Of a stretch of DNA of 64,000 bases, positions 17,764 through 25,460 are shown piece after piece. The number at the start of each line of letters is the position of its first letter. The first letter of the stretch is position 1. The notes beneath the pieces are model-generated. The model was not told the DNA's origin. It saw only the letters and a program-made list of their open reading frames with translations, and ran no database searches. Origin of the DNA: JACRAV01 sp964571235 (GTDB lineage Bacteria > Zixibacteria > MSB-5A5 > GN15 > FEB-12). The translations under genes were made by a program, and so were the position numbers. The stretch is taken from assembly GCA_964571235.1 (NCBI GenBank), contig CAZNAI010000004.1:124001-188000 (forward strand), written 5' to 3'.

Positions 17764-19347
17764 GTGACTACTGCGACAACCCCGAGCACGGACAATGCCG
17801 CTACAATAACTGGCGGATTTTTCGATCGAGCTCGGCAAGTAATCGAGGCGCACCCGCTTGCAACTGTTATCATTGCCGCCTCGATCTTTCGATTGATTGC
17901 GATAATCTGGTCAAAGGGGTTTGTCCATTCCGACGATCATTACGATACGGTCGCGGTCGCGTACGATTGGATCAAGACCGGCTTGTTTGGACCCGATGGT
18001 TGGGTTCACTGGCAGGAACAGCCGAGAATAGCGTCGACCAGATTTCCTCTGTATCCATTCTCGCTTTTCTGGACTATGAAAGCGTTCACCTGGTTTGGGG
18101 TGCAAAGTCTGGATACGATGATGTACGGTGTGCGCACTGTCCACGCCGCACTATCCATGATACCGGTAGTCGTTACGTACTCAATTGTGAGGCGGTTCAC
18201 CGGCAATATCCGCTGGGCGGTATTCGGCGGACTTTTTGCGGCGCTCCATTTTCTCGCGCCGTTTTTGGGAGTGCATTGCCTGATTGAGACAGCTGGCGGT
18301 GAGATTTGGATGGCGGCAATCTACGGATTCTACCGATACCGCGAGACGAAATTAGCCCGATGGCTCTGGTTTGCCGGTGTCATGACCGGCCTGGCCTGGA
18401 TGATTCGTTTTCAAATTGCATTTGCTGTTTTACCCATTCCGTTCATCCTCTGGTATGAAGACAAATCACTTCGCGGCGCGGTGCATTACTCTCTCTCAGT
18501 TGGGGCGATGATTCTGATTGCCTGGGTGACGGATTGGATATTGAAAGGAGAGTTTGCAGGCACGACTCTGGTTTACCTGAAGGCCAGTGTAGACCTGGAC
18601 GCTCTCTACCGCACAATTCCTGCGCTCTATCCGGCTATCTTGCTGGCGGCTTTTGTCCCACCGCTGTCTCTCCTGCTTTTCTGGCAGGCGACCAAGTGGT
18701 CATTTGTGAAGAATCATCTGATTTTGGTGGCCGGCTTCTGGGCGTTTTTGCTGGGGCATTGGTCGCTTGCCAATCAGCAGGAACGATTCATTTTTCCGAT
18801 GATCCCGGTGTGTATCCTCATATTTGTGCTGGCGCTCTGGCACCGCAAACAGACGAAAGGGTATGTGGTAGGAAACTCGGCATGGCTTCGCGGTCTGGTT
18901 GGAGTATCGCTTGCAATCAATGCCGTGCTTCTCGTCTTTTTATCGGTTGGGTATGGACACAAAGGGCTGATTGAACCGGTGGTTGACATAGACCAAGCCT
19001 CTCCGAACAGCCGCGTGATGTACCTGCAACCCGAAATGCGACCGTGGATAGCCAAAGAGTATGCAACAAGTGATCTTCGGGCTGAATATGTCAAAAACTG
19101 GCACGAGTATGCAGGTATGCGACTGCTCGGCGGTGAAGAGTTCGCCTTTGACTACTTTGTAGTGTATCCTACAAAAGAGGTTCCACTCACGGAATGTATG
19201 GATTCGTTAACCGCTCGATACGGCAAGCTGGATTTGTGGCGAGAGTACCCAGCGTCGTGGTATGACCAAACACTGCACCTATTGAATCCCAGGCACAACG
19301 ACAATTTCGCGGCGCATGTATATCGGCCGGAGATCTCAAATCCGTAG
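17764..19347 (+). CDS. GT22 (Alg9/PIG-B-like) family mannosyltransferase
   Basis: The GTG start has AAGGA about 6 nt upstream. The 527-residue protein has about 10-11 membrane helices. The first loop carries HSDDHY (residues 55-60), matching the catalytic acidic HPDE/HSDE motif of GT22, and WSLANQQERFIFPMIPVC matches the HKEERFIFP signature of Alg9/Alg12/PIG-B enzymes. These use a polyprenyl-phosphate mannose donor and act on the outer face of the membrane. It follows the PhoD-like gene by 32 nt and may belong to the same transcript, raising the possibility of glycosylating secreted proteins encoded nearby. Family assignment is good; donor and acceptor are inference. Confidence 0.8.
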   Translation: MTTATTPSTDNAATITGGFFDRARQVIEAHPLATVIIAASIFRLIAIIWSKGFVHSDDHYDTVAVAYDWIKTGLFGPDGWVHWQEQPRIASTRFPLYPFSLFWTMKAFTWFGVQSLDTMMYGVRTVHAALSMIPVVVTYSIVRRFTGNIRWAVFGGLFAALHFLAPFLGVHCLIETAGGEIWMAAIYGFYRYRETKLARWLWFAGVMTGLAWMIRFQIAFAVLPIPFILWYEDKSLRGAVHYSLSVGAMILIAWVTDWILKGEFAGTTLVYLKASVDLDALYRTIPALYPAILLAAFVPPLSLLLFWQATKWSFVKNHLILVAGFWAFLLGHWSLANQQERFIFPMIPVCILIFVLALWHRKQTKGYVVGNSAWLRGLVGVSLAINAVLLVFLSVGYGHKGLIEPVVDIDQASPNSRVMYLQPEMRPWIAKEYATSDLRAEYVKNWHEYAGMRLLGGEEFAFDYFVVYPTKEVPLTECMDSLTARYGKLDLWREYPASWYDQTLHLLNPRHNDNFAAHVYRPEISNP

Positions 19348-19357
19348 TCTCCCTGAC

Positions 19358-19693
19358 TTACTTGATTCGTTCCGGGTCGGGGAAATCACGGAAAAAACCA
19401 GAGCGGACATCTTTGACGATTGAATAGACCTTGGCATGTCGTGACTCAATCTCACCCGATCGGGTCGCGACCATTTTGAAGGCCGAGTCGAGCTGGGCCA
19501 TGTCGGTCGCGGCGATAATAATCTGAAACTCTCCCAGTTCCTCAGGGCCAAATCCAAATTTGCGTCGCATGATTTGATACGACGAAATCTTGCCATGCTC
19601 CTTCAAGTACCCCAGATACCCGTCGAGGGCGTCGCACAATTCCATGTCTTTGTGTGAATCGATCAGGTTGCACCAAACGAGTAGATAGTCCAT
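19358..19693 (-). CDS. Small conserved protein, DUF6614-like
   Basis: A 111-residue soluble protein with no signal peptide. The pattern LCDALDGYLGYLKEHGKI, YQIMRRKFGFGP, FQIIIAATDMAQLDSAF and FFRDFPDPER is what I recall for the DUF6614 family of small alpha/beta proteins, whose function is unknown. It lies 17 nt after the VOC-family gene on the same strand, so the two are probably co-transcribed. Family naming is from memory and moderate in certainty; that it is a real gene is well supported by composition and spacing. Confidence 0.65.
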   Translation of the reverse strand: MDYLLVWCNLIDSHKDMELCDALDGYLGYLKEHGKISSYQIMRRKFGFGPEELGEFQIIIAATDMAQLDSAFKMVATRSGEIESRHAKVYSIVKDVRSGFFRDFPDPERIK

Positions 19694-19710
19694 AGTATTC
19701 CTGTCAGTGG

Positions 19711-20052
19711 TTATTCAAACGCAGAGCGATCTTCCCAAACATTGAAACAGATACCGAATGGATCGCGCAGATAGCAGGGGTTGCCCCGTCCGCCCCAGCG
19801 GACCTCGGTACAACCGTGAGCCAGCAGTTCTATGCGGGCGGTTTCGAGGTCGTCCACGACAATTTCCATAATTGGTCCGAGTTGCGGTCCTTGGTCGATA
19901 AACAGCCGAATCGGCGAGGCATTGAGTTCAGTATTCTGTTCGGTGACTTCGACAACGGGATAGCCGAATATCTGGCTGTAGAACTCGACCGCCCTCTTGC
20001 GGTCGGGGACCTGATAACAGACGCAACTGCTTGATTTGTATCTGGCTCGCAT
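19711..20052 (-). CDS. Glyoxalase/bleomycin-resistance (VOC) family protein
   Basis: A 113-residue single-module vicinal-oxygen-chelate protein: the N-terminal CYQVPDRKRAVEFYSQIFGY helix-turn, the central VDDLETARIELLAHGC, and the C-terminal RGNPCYLRDPFGICFNVWE are typical of the fold. Such proteins dimerise to form a metal site and include lyases, dioxygenases and drug-binding proteins. The usual metal ligand positions are only partly matched (terminal Glu of FNVWE present), so the activity cannot be named. It is divergent from the OmpA lipoprotein gene and upstream of the DUF6614-like gene. Confidence 0.8.
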   Translation of the reverse strand: MRARYKSSSCVCYQVPDRKRAVEFYSQIFGYPVVEVTEQNTELNASPIRLFIDQGPQLGPIMEIVVDDLETARIELLAHGCTEVRWGGRGNPCYLRDPFGICFNVWEDRSAFE

Positions 20053-20137
20053 CGCTACTCACGCCTTGTCGGCTCAATAATTGATAAGTTTAATCTATGA
20101 TGAACAGTCCATTCGGTCAAGCCCGACGAAAATAAAG

Positions 20138-20165
20138 TTGACACCACCGAGTATGGTCGTATGTT
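20138..20165 (+). promoter_or_regulatory. Sigma-70-type promoter for the OmpA lipoprotein gene
   Basis: A consensus TTGACA at 20138-20143 is followed after 16 bp by TATGTT at 20160-20165. Transcription would begin near 20172, about 49 nt before the start codon. Confidence 0.45.
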
Positions 20166-20220
20166 TAATAGAGAAGATACACTCAAAGTCACACGCGATT
20201 TCTTTCCAAGGAGGAATACT

Positions 20221-20886
20221 ATGAAACGAGTACTTATCGCTGGGCTGGTGATAGCAGTGGCTATTGCCGGCTTTGGCTGTTCATCGATGAAAAAACGGGA
20301 TAAAGGGGCGGTGATCGGCGCCACCACCGGCGCAGTGATCGGCGGGATTATCGGCAAGCAGGCCGGTAACACCGCAGTCGGCGCAATTCTAGGCGCGGCG
20401 ATCGGCGGCGCGGCCGGCGCGGTGATCGGCAACTATATGGACAAGCAGGCCGAAGAGATGAAGCGCGACCTGGAAGGGGCCAATATTGAGCGGGTTGGAG
20501 AGGGAATCAAGATCACTTTCAATTCGGGGATACTCTTCGATGTAAACAAATCTGACCTTCGGTCCGAGGCGCGAGTGAACCTGGAAAAGCTCGCGGTTAT
20601 TCTAAACAAGTATCCGGATACGAAAATCGTGATCGAGGGACATACCGACGCCGACGGTACCGAAGAGTACAATCTAAATCTGTCGCGACTTCGCGCGCAA
20701 TCGGTGGCAAACTTTGTCAGCACTAATCAGGTGGACCCCACCCGGTTTACCATCATGGGGTACGGCGAGTCTCAGCCGGTGGCGGAAAATACAACGCCCG
20801 ACGGCAAGCAGGCCAATCGACGGGTTGAAATTGCCATCTTTGCTAACGATAAACTCAAGGGTGTCGCCAAACAGCAAGCTGGATGA
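20221..20886 (+). CDS. OmpA-family lipoprotein with glycine-zipper domain
   Basis: The start at 20221 follows AGGAGG by 7 nt; the frame extends upstream but without a signal. The 221-residue product has a lipoprotein signal (AGFGC, Cys at about residue 20), a glycine-zipper segment (about 30-80, GAVIGATTGAVIGGIIGKQ and GAILGAAIGGAAGAVIG) and a canonical OmpA/Pal peptidoglycan-binding domain (about 100-210) with IEGHTDADGTEEYN, LSRLRAQSV and ANRRVEI. Proteins of this architecture (YiaD-like) are anchored in the outer membrane by lipid and bind peptidoglycan. It stands alone between a strong promoter and a terminator. Confidence 0.93.
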   Translation: MKRVLIAGLVIAVAIAGFGCSSMKKRDKGAVIGATTGAVIGGIIGKQAGNTAVGAILGAAIGGAAGAVIGNYMDKQAEEMKRDLEGANIERVGEGIKITFNSGILFDVNKSDLRSEARVNLEKLAVILNKYPDTKIVIEGHTDADGTEEYNLNLSRLRAQSVANFVSTNQVDPTRFTIMGYGESQPVAENTTPDGKQANRRVEIAIFANDKLKGVAKQQAG

Positions 20887-20920
20887 TGAGTCCTTTGCTC
20901 ATTTGTGACTAAAACAGAAC

Positions 20921-20952
20921 AGCCATCTTCCACTGCGGGAGGTGGCTTTTTT
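20921..20952 (+). terminator. Rho-independent terminator of the OmpA lipoprotein gene
   Basis: AGCCATCTTCC pairs with GGGAGGTGGCT (11 bp including G-U pairs) across a 5-nt loop and runs into TTTTTT. A GTG at 20942 that could be read as a start of the next gene lies inside this hairpin, which argues for the later ATG. Confidence 0.75.
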
Positions 20953-20962
20953 CAAAGAACCA

Positions 20963-22264
20963 ATGGTGACAAGCGAATCTCGACACAGAGTGGTGGTGAT
21001 CGGTGGAGGGTTTGGTGGACTCGATGCCGTACGTGCGCTCAAACGCGCCCGCGTGAACGTGACTCTGATAGATAAGCGGAACTTCCATTTGTTCACCCCA
21101 ATGCTGTATCAGGTTGCCACCGGTGGACTTTCGCCCGGCGACATTACCGCGCCACTTCGGCATCTGCTTTCAAAGCAAAAAAACGCCGAGGTGTTTTTGG
21201 GTGAGGTAACGGGCGTGGATGTTGACCGGCGGGTGGTGCAATGCGAACACTATGAAGTTCCGTACGATACATTGATTGCGGCGGCAGGTGCGACTCATGA
21301 CTATTTCGGGCATCCCGAATGGAGTCAGTTTGCGCCGGGGCTGAAAACAATCGAGGATGCGATTGCTATTCGGTCGAGGATTTTCAAGGCGTTTGAGGAT
21401 GCCGAACGGGAGAATGATCCGGCGGAGCGAGCCCGATATCTCACCTTTGTCATAATCGGAGGCGGGGCGACCGGGGTTGAACTGGCGGGGGCGCTGGGTG
21501 AAATTGCTCACGATACTTTGAAGCATGATTTCCGCCGGATCGATCCGGGGTCGGCGCGCATTTACTTGATTGAGGCATCGCCGCGGATACTTGCGAATTT
21601 CCCACCCAAGTTATCTGCGCATGCAGAGCGCTCACTCGGCCGACTTGGCGTTACTGTGCTGACCGGATATCGAGTCACTACTATGACCGAGAGCCAGGTA
21701 GTCGCGACCTCCGGCAGTGATTCAACATCTATAGACTGCGGCACGATTGTCTGGAGCGCCGGTGTGCGTGGGTATAAGATCGGCGAGTTGTTGGTAAGTG
21801 GCAAAACAGAGCTATTTGATCGGCAGGGGAGAATCCAAGTCGAGCCGGACCTGACCGTGCCTGGTCACCCCGAGATTTTTGTGATTGGTGATCTGGCGTT
21901 CTACCCCTATCAAACGGGCAAGCCTCTTCCGGGAACGAGTCCGGTGGCGATGTCGCAGGGAAGATATGTCGGCGATGTGATCGGGCGTCGAGTGCAAAAC
22001 AAGTCGGTCAAACCATTTCGCTATTTCAACAAAGGTGAATTGGCGGTGATCGGAAGGGCGTCGGCGGTGGCGAATTTCGGATGGCTACAGGTGTCCGGCC
22101 TATTCGCCTGGCTATTGTGGCTATTTGTACACCTTATGTACTTGGTACAGTTTGAAAACCGGCTATTGGTGTTCATTCAGTGGGGATTCAGCTATTTCAC
22201 TTTTAACCGGGGGGCGAGGTTGATAACATTTGACCAGGAGAAATCCCGGTCCCATGGTAATTAG
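20963..22264 (+). CDS. ndh: Type II NADH:quinone oxidoreductase
   Basis: The start at ATG 20963 (MVTSESRHRVVVIGGG) is preferred because the upstream GTG is inside the previous terminator. The 433-residue protein has two Rossmann dinucleotide sites, VVVIGGGFGGLDAV (FAD, about residues 10-23) and FVIIGGGATGVELAG (NADH, about 160-175), plus IFVIGDLA near residue 310, the FAD-pyrophosphate motif, and AMSQGRYVG. The C-terminal hydrophobic stretch (about 375-410, LFAWLLWLFVHLMYLV) is the membrane-binding region typical of NDH-2. The enzyme passes electrons from NADH to quinone without pumping protons. No other respiratory gene is adjacent. Confidence 0.9.
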   Translation: MVTSESRHRVVVIGGGFGGLDAVRALKRARVNVTLIDKRNFHLFTPMLYQVATGGLSPGDITAPLRHLLSKQKNAEVFLGEVTGVDVDRRVVQCEHYEVPYDTLIAAAGATHDYFGHPEWSQFAPGLKTIEDAIAIRSRIFKAFEDAERENDPAERARYLTFVIIGGGATGVELAGALGEIAHDTLKHDFRRIDPGSARIYLIEASPRILANFPPKLSAHAERSLGRLGVTVLTGYRVTTMTESQVVATSGSDSTSIDCGTIVWSAGVRGYKIGELLVSGKTELFDRQGRIQVEPDLTVPGHPEIFVIGDLAFYPYQTGKPLPGTSPVAMSQGRYVGDVIGRRVQNKSVKPFRYFNKGELAVIGRASAVANFGWLQVSGLFAWLLWLFVHLMYLVQFENRLLVFIQWGFSYFTFNRGARLITFDQEKSRSHGN

Positions 22265-22351
22265 GAAGGGACTGACGCACCTGAGTTTCCCCGAATCCTG
22301 CCGATCTATTTGGTGTACAATGGTTGGTGAGATGACATACACGAATTAGCT

Positions 22352-23440
22352 ATGAGCAATAGTCGGGAACATATCACTGATTTATCCGGAGCCGTTTCCG
22401 GCGACAGGTCAATGGCCGACGGGACAGTCAAGCAACGGGTGCTTCTTTGGTGCTCCGGCTGTGGCGAGGAAATCGGCGCCAGCTCGATAGATGACCTGTC
22501 CGGGAACATCGCCGCCGAAGACGATCTTGTAATCATCAATTGGGAACTTTCAGGAAACCGCTCTTCGATCAGTCGATATCTGGTCGAACTGGCCGGCCTT
22601 TGGACCAAGACACAACAAGCGGATCTCCTGTTGGTTCAAATTCGAGGCTCGCGGGATCTGTTGCTACGTTGGTTTCCTGCTTTAATCGCGGCCCGAGTGA
22701 ATCACCGGTTAAGTATCGCGCTGTTGGAATTCGATTCGCCAATTTGGCAACGTCCGATTATTCGTTGGCTACTCAAACATCTGCTCAAACAGGCGGATCG
22801 GCTGGTAACTCCCACCGAATGGCAGATGGGTGCACTGCGTCGAGTCGGACTGGCCCCTGCGATGATCCCAACGCTTCAACCAGTGCAGACTTTCTCCGAG
22901 ATCATTCAAGTCCAGCCGCGAATCTTAGTTGAGATAGGCGCGGCACAGCTGGGAGAGATCGATAGAATTGTTCAGTCTTTTTCGCTGGTGAAATCGAAAT
23001 ACCCCCGTGCTGAGTTGGTCATATTGGGTGTGCACAATCAGCACGCTGAGATTCAAAACCGAATTGAACGCACCATGGCGAATCGATTGTCGGGGATAGA
23101 AATTGTAGATGTGGGGAATAGCGGCAATCTCTCGGGCGATGTTGTCATTTGTCTGGACAATGACAATTCGTTCCCTCGACAATTGGTGTCGGCATGGCAA
23201 AGCGGACGGGTCCCCCTAATCCCCGCTTTTAGTCTGGTTTCGTCAATAGTCCGCGACGGATTCAACGGCCTTGTGTACTCAGCCGCAAATACCTCCGGGT
23301 TAGCTGACGCCGTCGTTCGACTTGTCGAAGAGCCCAGCCTCGTGCGGGCGATTTCCAGTCAAGGGCTTATCGAGGCCCGTGGCTTCCAGTGGCCGGCGCT
23401 CAAATCGCGCTGGCGAGCGATACTTCTTCCAAGGAAGTGA
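22352..23440 (+). CDS. GT4-like glycosyltransferase
   Basis: The 362-residue soluble protein looks like a divergent GT-B enzyme. The C-terminal half has a GT4-type Rossmann domain: PRILVEIGAAQLGEIDRIVQS, KYPRAELVILGVHN and the late SIVRDGFNGLVY followed by LADAVVRLVEEP, which corresponds to the nucleotide-sugar-binding segment; the usual E-x7-E motif is not clean. The N-terminal half contains LVTPTEWQMGALRRVGL, a typical GT4 acceptor-side motif. There is no clear ribosome site at the chosen ATG, and no sugar pathway genes adjoin it, so the substrate is unknown. It ends 36 nt before the nuclease gene. Confidence 0.65.
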   Translation: MSNSREHITDLSGAVSGDRSMADGTVKQRVLLWCSGCGEEIGASSIDDLSGNIAAEDDLVIINWELSGNRSSISRYLVELAGLWTKTQQADLLLVQIRGSRDLLLRWFPALIAARVNHRLSIALLEFDSPIWQRPIIRWLLKHLLKQADRLVTPTEWQMGALRRVGLAPAMIPTLQPVQTFSEIIQVQPRILVEIGAAQLGEIDRIVQSFSLVKSKYPRAELVILGVHNQHAEIQNRIERTMANRLSGIEIVDVGNSGNLSGDVVICLDNDNSFPRQLVSAWQSGRVPLIPAFSLVSSIVRDGFNGLVYSAANTSGLADAVVRLVEEPSLVRAISSQGLIEARGFQWPALKSRWRAILLPRK

Positions 23441-23476
23441 TTGCCGCTTCCGGTCGCAGTCGGTTATATTCGGGGC

Positions 23477-24724
23477 ATGCTCAAGTCATATAGTCACTCA
23501 TCGCTGGGGACATTCGAGGAGTGCCCTCGCAAATTCAAATTCGAAAAGATCGAGCGGGCACCTAAATCAGACCGGATAGCCGCACATATCTACATGGGGC
23601 AGGTGATCCACGAGGCGCTGGCACGGCTCTACGAGGCCGCCGCCCATGGAAAGCTGATCGACCTGAAGGTGGTTATTGACGAGTACGCGGCCGAGTGGGA
23701 GAAGCCGGCCAAGGGGGCGATTGTATGCCAGGATGAGTCGATGACGGTTGACGACTATATTGCCTCGGGCCGGGAAATCCTGACCAAATATTACAACAAG
23801 TACAAACCGTTTGGCGGCGGAACTCTCTTGGCGATCGAGCGATCTTTGCCACTTGTACTCGACAGCACACCCTTCAAATTCAACACAAAAGTTGACAGGC
23901 TCTGGAAACGACCCGACGGTGTCGTGGAAATCTGGGACTACAAGACCGGCAAGGAACTCCCGCGCAAAACAGACACCCGGTTTCGCCAGCAGATGGGACT
24001 GTATCATCTGGCGGTGAAACAGAACTGGCCGCAGTTTGAGAATATCTCCGTTGTACAGCACGCGCTTCGTCAGGACGAAATCATCTCTGACACTCTTTCA
24101 GATGAAGAACTCGACGAAATTGCCGAGCGGTTTAAGATGAAAGTGTACGACACACTCACCGCTGAGAAAACCGACGACTTCCCGACGCGTGAAGGGCATC
24201 ACTGCCGGTGGTGCGAGTATGTATCGCTCTGTCCGGCGAAGATTCATAAGCGGTATATTGACGGCGAGGAGTCGGCAATCGGTGGGGACAAAGCGGCCGC
24301 CGCGGCGCTGGCCACGCAACTTGCCGACCGGTACTTGCAGGCGGCCAGTGAGTTTTCGGCCGCCGAGCACGAAAAAGAACGACTTAAGTCCGAAGTAATC
24401 GAAGCGGCGCGTGAGTTAGGCGTTTCGAAATTGGCCGGCAATACCGGCGAGGTTTCGGTCAAGCTCCGGGTGGTCGATGAATTCCCCACCAAGTCGGCCG
24501 ATCCAGCCGCATTCTCTGAACTCTCGGCTTTGGCCCGTGAGGCCGGGCTTGATACGATGTTTTCGCTCGATCACCGGGCGCTGAAGAAACTGTACGATCA
24601 ACATCGGATTCCGGAAGAGCTTTTGAAAAAGTTCGAATCGTTTTTACTGCGCAAAGATCGTCCGTTGGTGACGGTTCCTCGAAAGAAAAAGGGAGAAGAC
24701 GACAGCGACGATGGCGAAGATTGA
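23477..24724 (+). CDS. PD-(D/E)XK nuclease with Fe-S cluster (AddB/Cas4-like)
   Basis: The start at 23477 (MLKSYSHSS) begins exactly at the conserved S-x-S-x-x-x-F-x-x-C-P motif; the frame is open 12 codons upstream but the extra residues look unrelated. The 415-residue protein has a RecB-family nuclease core: H in MGQVIHEAL, D in NTKVDRLW, then VEIWDYKTGKE (Asp and the D-x-K pair), and Q-x3-Y in QQMGLYHLAV. A first cysteine (C16) and the late CRWCEYVSLCP supply four ligands for a 4Fe-4S cluster as in AddB and Cas4. The last ~140 residues are helical. It is a stand-alone gene with no helicase or cas genes nearby, so a general DNA-repair role is most likely. Confidence 0.85.
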   Translation: MLKSYSHSSLGTFEECPRKFKFEKIERAPKSDRIAAHIYMGQVIHEALARLYEAAAHGKLIDLKVVIDEYAAEWEKPAKGAIVCQDESMTVDDYIASGREILTKYYNKYKPFGGGTLLAIERSLPLVLDSTPFKFNTKVDRLWKRPDGVVEIWDYKTGKELPRKTDTRFRQQMGLYHLAVKQNWPQFENISVVQHALRQDEIISDTLSDEELDEIAERFKMKVYDTLTAEKTDDFPTREGHHCRWCEYVSLCPAKIHKRYIDGEESAIGGDKAAAAALATQLADRYLQAASEFSAAEHEKERLKSEVIEAARELGVSKLAGNTGEVSVKLRVVDEFPTKSADPAAFSELSALAREAGLDTMFSLDHRALKKLYDQHRIPEELLKKFESFLLRKDRPLVTVPRKKKGEDDSDDGED

Positions 24725-24755
24725 TTGATCCCTGTCCACATCTGCAAGACCAAAG

Positions 24756-24784
24756 AAAAACGCCCGGCCTTCGCCGAGCGTTTT
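24756..24784. terminator. Bidirectional rho-independent terminator
   Basis: An 11-bp stem with one mismatch (AAACGCCCGGC and GCCGAGCGTTT around a CTTC loop) separates the convergent nuclease and small secreted protein genes and has A-rich and T-rich flanks on both sides. Confidence 0.7.
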
Positions 24785-24811
24785 GCATTTTCACGATCAA
24801 GAAAGTCTAAG

Positions 24812-25381
24812 CTACTTTTTCGCTTTTCTGGCGATGAAAGCCGGCACAACCTGTCGCTTGTTGAATTCCGGCCGGAGCGTGTCGGGCGGAGTGCCGATGA
24901 GGGCATCGGTCATGGTCAAGATGGAATTATTTGGATTGGTTGTAGTCGTATCAACCGCCAAATTAGTAATTGCTACGTCGTCGATGGAGTGCAGATACAC
25001 GGTCACCAGTCGACCGGTCCCCGGTTCCAGGCGGACAGTGGTCGGCCCAAGATTGGCGATCATGCCAAGAGTGAGGCACTGAATCGCGGTGTCGACGCGG
25101 AAGCCGCGATATGCAAAATTAGCGGCTCGTCCACCGGTGTACACCGCTGAATCGGCAATCAGGCGGGTCAAGCCGGCTTTGTATTTCAGCGGCACGGTCA
25201 ATCCAACGATTGGTTCATCGTTGGTGTACAGGACTGTGATGGTCCAAATGTGTGGTTCGATCATGGCCGTTTCGGCGTAAATCGTATCAATTTTGCCGTA
25301 CGGATCGGTCTGCGCAGTCACCATCGCGGGCAGGATTAAGGCCGCCCAGACAGTCGCAACCAGCAATAGTACTCTTTTCAT
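24812..25381 (-). CDS. Small secreted protein with possible cohesin-like core
   Basis: The start at 25381 (MKRVLLLVATV) has GGAGGA a few bases upstream; the longer frame lacks a signal. The 189-residue product is exported (signal to AMVTAQ) and consists of one beta-rich domain. The order of motifs, ITVLYTNDEPIVGLTVPLKY, LIADSAVYTGGR, LTLGMIANLGPT and GRLVTVYLHSID, resembles the strand pattern of cohesin-type modules, which bind dockerins. It lacks recognisable catalytic residues. It lies 68 nt after the TPR lipoprotein gene on the same strand. The cohesin idea is inference by eye and needs a structure-based comparison; the gene itself is well supported. Confidence 0.65.
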   Translation of the reverse strand: MKRVLLLVATVWAALILPAMVTAQTDPYGKIDTIYAETAMIEPHIWTITVLYTNDEPIVGLTVPLKYKAGLTRLIADSAVYTGGRAANFAYRGFRVDTAIQCLTLGMIANLGPTTVRLEPGTGRLVTVYLHSIDDVAITNLAVDTTTTNPNNSILTMTDALIGTPPDTLRPEFNKRQVVPAFIARKAKK

Positions 25382-25447
25382 TCTTCCTCCGGATATCGTC
25401 ATTCGTTCTCCACTTCGTTGTACAATCAGCGCTATGAAAGGATCCGC

Positions 25448-25460
25448 CGTCATTGCGAGG
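25448..25460 (-). repeat. Short dispersed repeat CCTCGCAATGACG
   Basis: The minus-strand sequence CCTCGCAATGACG supplies the stop codon of the TPR lipoprotein gene. Near-identical copies occur at 48828-48840 (CCTCGCAACGACG) and 61961-61973 (ACTCGCAATGACG), both in intergenic DNA. Confidence 0.5.

Noticed and set aside
20942..20962. GTG at 20942 as the start of the NADH dehydrogenase
   Set aside because: It lies inside the 3' arm of the preceding terminator hairpin; the ATG at 20963 gives the normal N-terminus before the FAD motif.
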